This document shows positions 1 through 5,819 of a stretch of DNA of 9,904 bases, piece by piece. Under the pieces are notes generated by a model. That model was not told where the DNA came from, made no database searches, and saw only the letters and a program-made list of their open reading frames with translations. A program made the position numbers and the translations under genes. Location of the stretch: contig CAILMU010000190.1 in the NCBI GenBank assembly GCA_903835325.1, forward strand, positions 1-9,904, in the 5' to 3' direction. The stretch's first letter is position 1. Each line of letters opens with the position of its first letter. Origin of the DNA: an uncultured Microcaldota archaeon. Its GTDB lineage: Archaea > Micrarchaeota > Micrarchaeia > Anstonellales > Bilamarchaeaceae.

Positions 1-288
1 ATGCCCGCAGATGTCGATGAGAATTACACAGGGATACGCGCGGTCGAGGATGTCCGGCATGCGGTGACCGAGCTGAAGAAGGCAGGCATGCTGTTCTACG
101 ACATCACCGTGCCACCTGCGCCGCAATATTTCTCGGATAATTTCAGCTCGACCCAGGGATACCTGGACTACCTCTACCTGGACCGCAGGAACTATTCCAT
201 GATAAGCACGGAAAGGGAGCTCGATTCGGCTTTCTCGGCTTTCGTCAAAGCGAATCTGCCGAAACTCAGGAGGTTCGAGACACGATGA
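1..288 (+). CDS. VWA-domain protein, NorD/CobT type, C-terminal end (5' truncated by window edge)
   Basis: This reading frame is open from the first base and ends at TGA 286-288, so I read it as the last ~95 residues of a larger protein. The ATG at base 1 is probably an internal methionine. The sequence begins MPADVDENYTG and continues with VEDVRHAVTELKKAG and then FYDITV. This matches the end of the VWA fold in NorD/CobT-type proteins, where a 'DG-x-P-x-D-x-D-x-Y-x-G' segment near the metal-ion-dependent adhesion site (MIDAS) is followed by a helix (ED-x-R-x-A-V-x-E-x-R-x-x-G) and a strand (F-x-I-T). The GYLDYLYL and YSMIS pieces follow at the usual distance. Members of the family are typically partners of MoxR/NorQ/CbbQ AAA+ ATPases, which would have to lie upstream of the window. 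The stop codon overlaps an ATG (ATGA, 285-288), and four HEAT-repeat genes follow on the same strand. The family call is from motif recall, not from a search. Confidence 0.8.
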   Translation: MPADVDENYTGIRAVEDVRHAVTELKKAGMLFYDITVPPAPQYFSDNFSSTQGYLDYLYLDRRNYSMISTERELDSAFSAFVKANLPKLRRFETR

Positions 289-317
289 GCGGCGAGCTGA
301 ATCAGGAGGCTGTCTGA
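285..317 (+). pseudogene. 10-codon mini-ORF (MSGELNQEAV), possible remnant of a lost HEAT paralogue
   Basis: An ATG overlaps the stop codon of the VWA gene in ATGA configuration and opens a 10-codon frame ending at TGA 315-317, one base before the next gene's ATG at 319. Its last three residues and stop (EAV-stop) are the same as the end of the following 254-residue HEAT protein. The DNA AGGAGGCTGTCT is identical at 304-315 and 1070-1081, in the same frame relative to the stop both times. It could be what remains of a paralogue after an internal deletion, a coupling leader that keeps ribosomes on the message, or chance around a conserved Shine-Dalgarno sequence. The frame is seen directly; its origin is inference. 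Confidence 0.35.
304..309 (+). promoter_or_regulatory. Shine-Dalgarno AGGAGG for the first HEAT gene
   Basis: AGGAGG lies nine bases before the ATG at 319 and supports that start. It sits inside the 12-base stretch AGGAGGCTGTCT that recurs before the next gene at 1070-1081. Confidence 0.7.
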
Positions 318-318
318 C

Positions 319-1083
319 ATGGCTGAACAAAAACAAGTGCGCCAAATAGTCCCGCTCTTCCCGAAGCAGTTCGCCAATTCCAGGCCGTACCCTCTTCCCG
401 AAGGGATAGTCCGGGCCATGGACCTGTTCTTCAAAGAGCATGTCAAGAAAGGCGATTTCGCTATTGTGAAGACCGAGCTCCAGCAGAATCCTCGGTATCT
501 CCCTATCGCGCTGTGCACGCTCTCGAAAAGCGACCCTGAGACGTTCCAGAATGCGGCCATCCTCTTCATGGATATGCATGATGGCATCATCAACCACGAA
601 GCGATAGCCGCGGAGTTCAGCCGGATATATGAAAAGGCAAGAATCGAGGAAAAATACGAAATCGTATCCACACTGAAGGATGCGTCTATGCAGATAAGCA
701 TCTCATCATTCATCCCATTGCTTGCCAGCGCGCTATCATTGGATGATGTGAATACGCGCATAATGGCGCTTGAAGCCATCTTCAAATCAGAACAGCAAGG
801 CGCTGAAATAACATCAGCCCTACCAGCACTGATCGGCCTCCTGGCTGATAATGAACTGGTTCTCAGGATAATGGTCTCGGATAACCTGTTGCAGATGAAC
901 CTGGCAAAAACCGGCAAAGAAGAGAAATCATTGATGGTCGGGGCTTTGCTCTCGGTTTTCAATTCCCGGAATTTTCGGGAGATGGCGCAAGCGAACAGCG
1001 TCGGGTTCGTCGAGACGTTTAGAAGAATCCAATTTTTCATCGAAATGCTGGACGATTTGCTCGAAACCAAGGAGGCTGTCTAG
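319..1083 (+). CDS. HEAT-repeat protein, paralogue 1 of 4 (divergent)
   Basis: This 254-residue, probably cytoplasmic alpha-solenoid protein has no visible signal peptide or membrane segment. The N-terminal ~20 residues are likely flexible. PLPEG at 25-29 is shared, at the same residue numbers, with the next gene product. Residues ~35-125 are helical but poorly matched to the repeat consensus. Two clearer repeats lie at ~126-160 (ISISSFIPLLASALS, then TRIMALEAIF) and ~161-195 (GAEITSALPALIGLLAD). The C-terminal cap, N-F-R-E-M-A-Q-A-N-S-V-G-F at 218-230, matches the cap of the other three paralogues. HEAT repeats generally act as protein-protein scaffolds, and no catalytic motif is visible. 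The start has a strong Shine-Dalgarno sequence. The stop TAG directly abuts the next ATG (1081-1083 then 1084), so translation is probably coupled. The fold is fairly secure; the function is unknown. Confidence 0.85.
   Translation: MAEQKQVRQIVPLFPKQFANSRPYPLPEGIVRAMDLFFKEHVKKGDFAIVKTELQQNPRYLPIALCTLSKSDPETFQNAAILFMDMHDGIINHEAIAAEFSRIYEKARIEEKYEIVSTLKDASMQISISSFIPLLASALSLDDVNTRIMALEAIFKSEQQGAEITSALPALIGLLADNELVLRIMVSDNLLQMNLAKTGKEEKSLMVGALLSVFNSRNFREMAQANSVGFVETFRRIQFFIEMLDDLLETKEAV
1070..1075 (+). promoter_or_regulatory. Shine-Dalgarno AGGAGG for the second HEAT gene
   Basis: AGGAGG lies eight bases before the ATG at 1084, inside the last codons of the preceding gene. The site also encodes the end of that protein (K-E-A-V-stop). 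Confidence 0.7.
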
Positions 1084-2442
1084 ATGGCAGGGAACAAGCT
1101 ATTGCCCGGATATTCATTCTCTCCTCCGAAACCTGCAGCCGGCGGGAAGAAACAGCCCCTTCCGGAAGGCCTCAGGAAAGAGCTTGATATGCTGCGCTCG
1201 TATAGCCCTGCGCACGAGCGCGCCGCAGCCGCTTCATCTTTCTCAGACTCCGCGAAAAAAGGCTCGAACATAGCCGAAGCATTGCCCTCCCTCATGGATG
1301 CCCTGCAGGATGAGGAGGTGAAAATCCGCATATACGCTTCGACAGCGATATTTTTCTCATTGACGAAATTCTGGAGCCACCCCGAGCTCGTGCTTCCGCT
1401 CTCGTCCGCGTTATCGGACGAAGATCCTGATGTCCGCAGCTATGCGGTGCGCTCTCTCGGCCGCCTTGCCAGGAAAGGCAACGACCATCAGGAGGCCATG
1501 AAAGCGATAATCAACGCGATGAGCGACCCTGATTCGGGTGTCCGCCTCTACGCATGCCGCGCTGTCCGCGAAGCCTGCTCCAGGGAAGAAGTCGATATCC
1601 TGCCGGCCATGGATGCCCTCCATGCCTGCATGTCCGACCAGAATCCCCGAATCCGGTCTGAAGCGACAACGACCATAGGCAAAGCGGCAGAGGACGGAAT
1701 AGACATATCAAAGATGATACCAACGCTCATAGCTTCGTTGACAGATTCTGATGCATCGGTCCGCGGCGTCGCTGCCGACGCCCTGAAGGAAGCCGGAAAA
1801 GCCAGCGCAGAGGCCATCAAAGGTTTCATGCCTCAAATCATCGCAGCACTAAAGGACAAAAGGCTTGTCCGGGGAGCGAGGGAGAAATGCATCCGCCTTG
1901 TGGGCGTAGCCGATTCCAAGGGAGTCGACATCTCGGACGCGGTTCCCACCCTTCTTGAAGGCATCTCGGACCCAGACGCATCGGTCAGGCTGGCATCCGC
2001 TTCGGCTCTTGCTGATGCCGCGAAAAACCATGAACACCGCAAACCTATTGTCCTCAAGATGGCCGAACTCCTCGCATCGGATTCGCAAGAGGCGCAGAAC
2101 CTCGGCTTGCGCGTGATAGAGGAAATGGCCTCGAAAGGCATCGATGTGTCTGATGCGCCGCAAGCGATAGGCCCCATCATCGCGATACTCGCCGAGGATA
2201 ATTCGGAGCGCCTCGAATCCGCGATAAAAATCGTGAATTCATGCTTCAGGAGCAATTTTGTGGGGACCCGGGAGAGGTTGACAAAAGGCATATTCGAATA
2301 CATCACAACGGCTTCATTCGCTGGCGAAGCAGAGCGGAACAGCCCGAAGTATGTGCGGGCCATGAAGATGTTCGCGAGAGTGACTGACACGATGCAGCAA
2401 ACCGAGATAAACATGGCCAAAGCGGGAAAGGAGGGCGCGTGA
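1084..2442 (+). CDS. HEAT-repeat protein, paralogue 2 of 4 (longest, about nine repeats)
   Basis: This 452-residue protein has a Pro/Gly/Lys-rich N-terminal tail (1-24), then PLPEG at 25-29 as in the upstream paralogue. About nine helical repeats of 33-41 residues follow, beginning near residues 62, 101, 137, 172, 208, 242, 283, 320 and 355. The recurring pattern is G-x-D-[IV]-[ST]-x-A-x-P-x-L-x3-[LI]-[ST]-D-x-D-x-x-[VI]-R-x-x-A-x-x-[AS]-L. Clear examples are DEDPDVRSYA (113-122) and DPDASVRLAS (296-305). The cap motif F-A-G-E-A-E-R-N-S-P-K-Y occupies 412-423. The conserved Asp and Arg positions are typical of HEAT/PBS-lyase-like solenoids, but there is no lyase context, so a scaffold or adaptor role is more likely. 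Its TGA is one base before the next gene's ATG at 2444. No signal peptide or membrane segment is visible. Confidence 0.9.
   Translation: MAGNKLLPGYSFSPPKPAAGGKKQPLPEGLRKELDMLRSYSPAHERAAAASSFSDSAKKGSNIAEALPSLMDALQDEEVKIRIYASTAIFFSLTKFWSHPELVLPLSSALSDEDPDVRSYAVRSLGRLARKGNDHQEAMKAIINAMSDPDSGVRLYACRAVREACSREEVDILPAMDALHACMSDQNPRIRSEATTTIGKAAEDGIDISKMIPTLIASLTDSDASVRGVAADALKEAGKASAEAIKGFMPQIIAALKDKRLVRGAREKCIRLVGVADSKGVDISDAVPTLLEGISDPDASVRLASASALADAAKNHEHRKPIVLKMAELLASDSQEAQNLGLRVIEEMASKGIDVSDAPQAIGPIIAILAEDNSERLESAIKIVNSCFRSNFVGTRERLTKGIFEYITTASFAGEAERNSPKYVRAMKMFARVTDTMQQTEINMAKAGKEGA
2430..2435 (+). promoter_or_regulatory. Shine-Dalgarno GGAGGG for the third HEAT gene
   Basis: GGAGGG lies eight bases upstream of the ATG at 2444, within the last codons of the preceding gene. 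It supports that start over downstream alternatives. Confidence 0.65.
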
Positions 2443-2443
2443 A

Positions 2444-3424
2444 ATGGTCCTGAAGCACAAATCCCACCGCACGAAGATCCCGGTCTATGCTGTCACGGCG
2501 CCAAGCAAGAAACCTCTGACATCCATGCTCGAAGAAGAGACTCTGGAAGGATACAGGGTGCTTCTCGAGGAGCGGAGAATCGAGAAGGTCGTGAAACAGC
2601 TTGACTCTTCCAATAAAGATGTCGTTCTTGTCGCAAGATTGCTCGAGGATGAGGATTACGGCGTCCGACTCTCCGCGGCATCGGCATTGAAAACCGCATG
2701 CGAAAAAGGGATCATCATCACTCCGGCAATCGGGCATCTGGGGAAAGCGCTGAGCAACCGGAGCGAGAATGTCCGGATAAACGCGTTCCTTGCTCTTAAG
2801 ACTGCGCTCAAGAGACGGCTGGATATGGACGCCGCAGTGCCAGGAATCGCAATCGCTCTGTCCGACCAGGGAAAAGAATTCCGCATGAATCTGCTCGAGC
2901 TGGTCAAGAGCATGGCGGACTGGCGGGTGGATATAGGTGCAGCCGTGCCTGCGTTATCCGACGCTCTTTCAGACAGCGATATCAAGGTTTTGCGGCTCGC
3001 ATTGAGCTGTTTGCGCATCGCCGCCATGACCGGGACTGATATCAGCCCTGCCATCCCGGCATTGTCGAAACTGCTCAACCATCCAAACAAGGATATCCAG
3101 GAAAGCACAATTTCTGCATTGGACTCGGCTGCGAAAGAAGGAAGAGATATGCGCGAAGCGCTCCCCGCTCTTTTCGAAAGGCTGCTGGATGGCGAGGAGA
3201 AAAAACGCAAAGATAGCGCCAGAATCGTGGAGAACGCATCGAATATCCCCAACAAAGAAATCCGTCTGGCGATAATCAGCGCCATGATAGGATTCACGGA
3301 TACCGCGGCTTTCAGGTGCGAAGCCGAGCGAAACAGCAAACTGTATCTCGAAGTCATGGGGTGCCTTCAGCGCTCCATAGGGAAGATAGAGAAGCAGTGG
3401 AAGACGAAGCGTGAAACGAAATGA
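2444..3424 (+). CDS. HEAT-repeat protein, paralogue 3 of 4 (regular 36-residue repeats)
   Basis: This 326-residue protein has a basic, Lys/Arg-rich tail (1-23) and a helical N-cap with YRVLLEERRIEKVV (37-50), which resembles YQTLLSDGDFNGIV in the following paralogue. Six repeats follow. Starts at residues 92, 128, 164, 200 and 236 are exactly 36 residues apart, and the most regular units read IGAAVPALSDALSDSD and ISPAIPALSKLL. The cap motif F-R-C-E-A-E-R-N-S-K-L-Y is at 290-301. No enzyme motif, signal peptide or membrane segment is seen. The last A of the final Lys codon plus the TGA stop forms ATGA with the start of the next gene (3421-3424), so translational coupling is likely. The solenoid fold is well supported; partners are unknown. 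Confidence 0.9.
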   Translation: MVLKHKSHRTKIPVYAVTAPSKKPLTSMLEEETLEGYRVLLEERRIEKVVKQLDSSNKDVVLVARLLEDEDYGVRLSAASALKTACEKGIIITPAIGHLGKALSNRSENVRINAFLALKTALKRRLDMDAAVPGIAIALSDQGKEFRMNLLELVKSMADWRVDIGAAVPALSDALSDSDIKVLRLALSCLRIAAMTGTDISPAIPALSKLLNHPNKDIQESTISALDSAAKEGRDMREALPALFERLLDGEEKKRKDSARIVENASNIPNKEIRLAIISAMIGFTDTAAFRCEAERNSKLYLEVMGCLQRSIGKIEKQWKTKRETK

Positions 3425-4572
3425 AATCCAGGCAGAAGACTAGCGGATCGGAGAAACCCAAAAAGCCAGCCTCGCCTTGGAAAAAATTCTATCAAAATTT
3501 GGAAGTTATGCAGATTCAGAAATACCAGACCCTGCTATCCGACGGAGATTTCAATGGCATCGTTTCATCTCTCCAATTAGTTCCTCAAGAAGTGGCGATT
3601 CTTGCAAAACTCATGGGTAAAGCGAAAACCGACGAACAGAAGTTTATTATCAAGGCATTATTTTCTGCTTCTGAAAATGGGATCAACATTTTCCATGCCG
3701 TGCCAGCTCTGGCGCAGATGCTTTCCATTCAGGATATCCGGGACGACGCGCTCAGTGCTTTGGGTAGCGCCGCGCGGAAGGGGGCAGACATCTCAGCTTC
3801 GATCCCTGCTTTGGCGAAGATCCTATCCGGCCAGGATCCCATCAGGTTGAATGTAATCGGTTTCATAAAACTGGCAGCTCAAAAAGGGGTGGACATAACG
3901 CCAGCCTTGGAAGCTTTGGCGAACGGGCTTTCCGATAGCGATGCGACTATCAAGATGGAATCCGTCAAGATATTGAGAATCGCGGCAGACAAAGGAACCG
4001 ACATATCAATCGCAATCCCTGCATTGGCAATATCGCTATCCGATGGAAATACTATCCCGTGGGAATCTATCCAAGCTTTGCAAAATGCCGCCAAGAATGG
4101 GATAAATATCGGCGCAGCCGTCCCTGCTCTCGCAAGGGCGATTTCCGATCCTGATGAGGATTTCGGAAAGAGAGCGTTGCAGGTTTTAGGCTTAGCGACC
4201 GAAAACGGTATTGACATAAGCGAAGCGTTCCCGGCTCTCCTCCAGGCTATTTCCGATATTGACGAACAAGTCAGTTCCGATGCTGTCGAAGTCTTAGTGA
4301 AAGCGATTGAAAAATGCGATCATAAAGGGCGGGTAGCGATGAGCTCCGCCCTGCTCCAATTCATCAATTCGCAGGCTTTCGTTAGCGAAGCGGACCAAAA
4401 TAGCGTATTTTACGTTGAAATGGTCGGGGTTTTTCAGAAACTAATCAGCAAAATCAGTGATGCCGAAGAAAAAGGCAGGGACAAACTCAATGGCCTTGAC
4501 GAGTACTACGAGGAATACTGTGAAGAAATCGACAAAGCAAGACGAGAAGAAGAATACGAAGATTATCACTGA
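3421..4572 (+). CDS. HEAT-repeat protein, paralogue 4 of 4, with acidic C-terminal tail
   Basis: This 383-residue protein starts with a basic tail (MKSRQKTSGSEKPKKP) and a helical N-cap (34-60). Six repeats begin near residues 91, 125, 160, 196, 231 and 267, spaced 34-36 residues, each opening with a G-[AVTI]-[DN]-I step and an A-[VIF]-P-A-L helix. The cap motif F-V-S-E-A-D-Q-N-S-V-F-Y is at 320-331. Unlike the other three, it carries a ~40-residue extension ending in a Glu/Asp/Tyr-rich stretch (EYYEEYCEEIDKARREEEYE), which could be disordered or an acidic binding tail. It overlaps the upstream gene by four bases and has no obvious Shine-Dalgarno sequence, so it probably relies on reinitiation. 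By eye the gene is more A+T-rich than its three neighbours (many GCT, ATT and GTT codons), which may mean a different age or origin. Confidence 0.9.
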   Translation: MKSRQKTSGSEKPKKPASPWKKFYQNLEVMQIQKYQTLLSDGDFNGIVSSLQLVPQEVAILAKLMGKAKTDEQKFIIKALFSASENGINIFHAVPALAQMLSIQDIRDDALSALGSAARKGADISASIPALAKILSGQDPIRLNVIGFIKLAAQKGVDITPALEALANGLSDSDATIKMESVKILRIAADKGTDISIAIPALAISLSDGNTIPWESIQALQNAAKNGINIGAAVPALARAISDPDEDFGKRALQVLGLATENGIDISEAFPALLQAISDIDEQVSSDAVEVLVKAIEKCDHKGRVAMSSALLQFINSQAFVSEADQNSVFYVEMVGVFQKLISKISDAEEKGRDKLNGLDEYYEEYCEEIDKARREEEYEDYH

Positions 4573-4599
4573 GAAATGAAACCTCCTTCTAACCAAAAC

Positions 4600-4608
4600 T
4601 AAATTAAA
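4600..4608 (+). promoter_or_regulatory. Weak TATA-like element upstream of the zinc-ribbon gene
   Basis: The A+T-rich run TAAATTAAA lies about 36-43 bases before the ATG at 4643, in the longest gap of the left-hand gene cluster. A start of transcription ~25 bases downstream would leave a short leader containing AGGTGA (4631-4636). The match to the archaeal consensus is loose, and read-through from the HEAT operon is an alternative. Confidence 0.3.
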
Positions 4609-4642
4609 CCTGCCCTCAGAATGCTCCTCCAGGTGAACAGTT

Positions 4643-4930
4643 ATGACCAGCCTCAAAAGAACCATAAGATGCTCAGGATGCGGCAACGACATGTCTTTCG
4701 ACATCAACGCCGACCTCACCATGGCGGAACTGATGATATCCGGCAAATGCCCGCGGTGCAGCACGACTATCCAGGTGAACTACAGCCTTGTCCCTAGCGG
4801 CGCGCAGCCGACGACATCGCAGTCCCTCACATCCACGGCGGATTCGCCTTCGCAGATGGTGAACATAGACGATAGCCTGTTCACGCCGGAGATGCCGAGC
4901 GACGCGCTGAAAGATATAATAGACGATTAG
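4643..4930 (+). CDS. Small zinc-ribbon protein with acidic C-terminal tail
   Basis: This is a 95-residue protein. Two CxxC knuckles (C10/C13 and C36/C39, in CSGCG and KCPRCST) separated by 22 residues form a classic zinc ribbon, followed by a strand (IQVNYSLV). Residues ~51-75 are a Ser/Thr/Pro/Gln-rich linker. The C-terminus (SDALKDIIDD) is a short acidic, probably helical peptide. The layout (metal-binding head, flexible linker, terminal peptide) suggests an adaptor or nucleic-acid/protein binder; no enzyme motif is visible. The start is preceded by AGGTGA six bases away. It lies 70 bases after the HEAT cluster on the same strand and converges on the HAD gene. I cannot assign a named family. 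Confidence 0.8.
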   Translation: MTSLKRTIRCSGCGNDMSFDINADLTMAELMISGKCPRCSTTIQVNYSLVPSGAQPTTSQSLTSTADSPSQMVNIDDSLFTPEMPSDALKDIIDD

Positions 4931-4949
4931 ACGGATCGAGCGACGCGCT
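4896..4949 (+). repeat. 13-base direct repeat at the end of the zinc-ribbon gene
   Basis: CGAGCGACGCGCT occurs at 4896-4908, inside the zinc-ribbon gene, and again at 4937-4949, just after its stop codon. GACGATTA also recurs at 4922-4929 and 4979-4986. This looks like a small, decayed duplication of the gene's 3' end. The 41-base offset is not a multiple of three, so the second copy is not in frame with the gene. Confidence 0.6.
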
Positions 4950-4983
4950 AGATGGATTTCGCTGAAAGGACATCAATCGACGA

Positions 4984-5784
4984 TTAAGCGGTCGGCTTTT
5001 CCTTCGGCATTATCCCGAGCTCTTTCGGCAATCCTGCGACGGTCTCCAGGATCAGCTCCGGATTCAACCCTTTCTCTTTTATCTCCTCTTTCTTCGACGT
5101 CCCTGTGAGGACAAGGACTGATTTTATCCCGCAGTTCTTGGCGAATGCTATATCCGTATCCAGCCTGTCCCCCACCATCAATGTCTCGGATGCCTTCAGC
5201 CCCTTCTCCTCTTTCATGAGCGTAAACGCGTACGGGTTCGGCTTCCCGACGACAAGGGCGCTGCGCCTAGTGCTGAACTCTATAGCAGCGACAATCGCGC
5301 CGGCCCCCGGCATGGAGCCGTGCTCGGTAGGAAACGTGTGATCCTTGTTTGAAGCAATGAACTCGGCGCCATGGCGTATCAGCATGTGCGCTTTGCCGAG
5401 TTTCTCGTAGTTTATCTGCCTATCCAGGCATCCGACCACGATTCCGGCATCATCGCTCGTTTCAATCCCGGCCGCATTTAGCTCCTCAACCATGCCCGGC
5501 TCACCTACGACATACACTTTCTTGCCCGGCAGGTGCATCGCTATGTATTTCGCCACGATGTATGAGCCGCAATACACCTCATCCGCGTTCGCTTCGAAAC
5601 CGCGCGACCTGAGCTTCTCGGCGACGCCTTCCCTGCTGCGGGTCCCGGCATTGGTGAGGAACAGGATCTTGATCCCCTTCTCGCGCATCATGTGGAGGGC
5701 TTCGCTCGCCCCTTCTATCCTGTCTTTGCCCAGGAAGAGCGTGCCATCCAGGTCGAATATCGCGCACTTCACGTTCCTGATCAT
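4984..5784 (-). CDS. HAD-IIA family phosphatase (NagD-like)
   Basis: This 266-residue cytoplasmic haloacid-dehalogenase phosphatase is complete by comparison with the ~250-270 residue family. Motif I is DLDGTL (11-16; D11 the predicted nucleophile, D13 the acid/base). Motif II is LFLTNAG (41-47; T44, with the N45 typical of NagD-like members). A C2-type cap lies between motif II and the lysine motif GKPNP (180-184, K181). Motif IV is GDRLDTDI (205-212; D206 and D211 for Mg2+ binding). HAD-IIA enzymes hydrolyse small phosphoesters such as 4-nitrophenyl phosphate, 2-phosphoglycolate or nucleotides, and the true substrate cannot be read from sequence. The gene is divergent from dph6 with a 35-base spacer and converges on the zinc-ribbon gene. 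The first ATG is used because it matches the family's N-terminus. Confidence 0.92.
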   Translation of the reverse strand: MIRNVKCAIFDLDGTLFLGKDRIEGASEALHMMREKGIKILFLTNAGTRSREGVAEKLRSRGFEANADEVYCGSYIVAKYIAMHLPGKKVYVVGEPGMVEELNAAGIETSDDAGIVVGCLDRQINYEKLGKAHMLIRHGAEFIASNKDHTFPTEHGSMPGAGAIVAAIEFSTRRSALVVGKPNPYAFTLMKEEKGLKASETLMVGDRLDTDIAFAKNCGIKSVLVLTGTSKKEEIKEKGLNPELILETVAGLPKELGIMPKEKPTA

Positions 5785-5819
5785 GGTTTTTTATTCAATC
5801 CCATCGATTTAATTATCCT
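5785..5819. promoter_or_regulatory. 35-base divergent promoter region, HAD phosphatase and dph6
   Basis: The whole spacer between two divergent starts is 35 bases. Read toward the minus strand, ATAATTAAA (complement of 5808-5816) is centred about 27 bases from the HAD ATG at 5784. Read toward the plus strand, TTTTTTATT (5787-5795) is centred about 28 bases from the dph6 ATG at 5820. Archaeal TATA boxes lie ~25-27 bases before the transcript start, so both messages would begin at or within a few bases of the ATG. No Shine-Dalgarno sequence is seen for either gene, consistent with leaderless messages. The positions are observed; promoter activity is inferred. Confidence 0.5.

Noticed and set aside
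1..3. ATG at base 1 as the true start of a 95-residue protein
   Set aside because: The fragment begins in the middle of the VWA fold, so the real start should lie upstream of the window.
192..1070. Long antisense frame (292 codons) over the VWA end and first HEAT gene
   Set aside because: It lies entirely opposite well-supported coding sequence, is Ser/Arg/Ile-rich without domain signals, and has no Shine-Dalgarno or promoter support.
1833..2420. Antisense frame of 195 codons in the second HEAT gene
   Set aside because: It is a shadow of the repeat codons; its Ser/Arg/Met-rich composition mirrors the sense strand.
2656..3357. Antisense frame of 233 codons in the third HEAT gene
   Set aside because: It shows the same shadow pattern as in the second HEAT gene, caused by repeated sense codons.
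319..4572. PBS-lyase (phycobilin lyase) function for the HEAT proteins
   Set aside because: The repeats resemble PBS-lyase HEAT repeats, but there are no phycobiliprotein genes and no archaeal use for that activity; the match reflects the fold only.
1084..4572. The regular repeats as a DNA-level tandem repeat or CRISPR array
   Set aside because: The periodicity is at protein level with degenerate codons; there are no identical DNA repeats with unique spacers.
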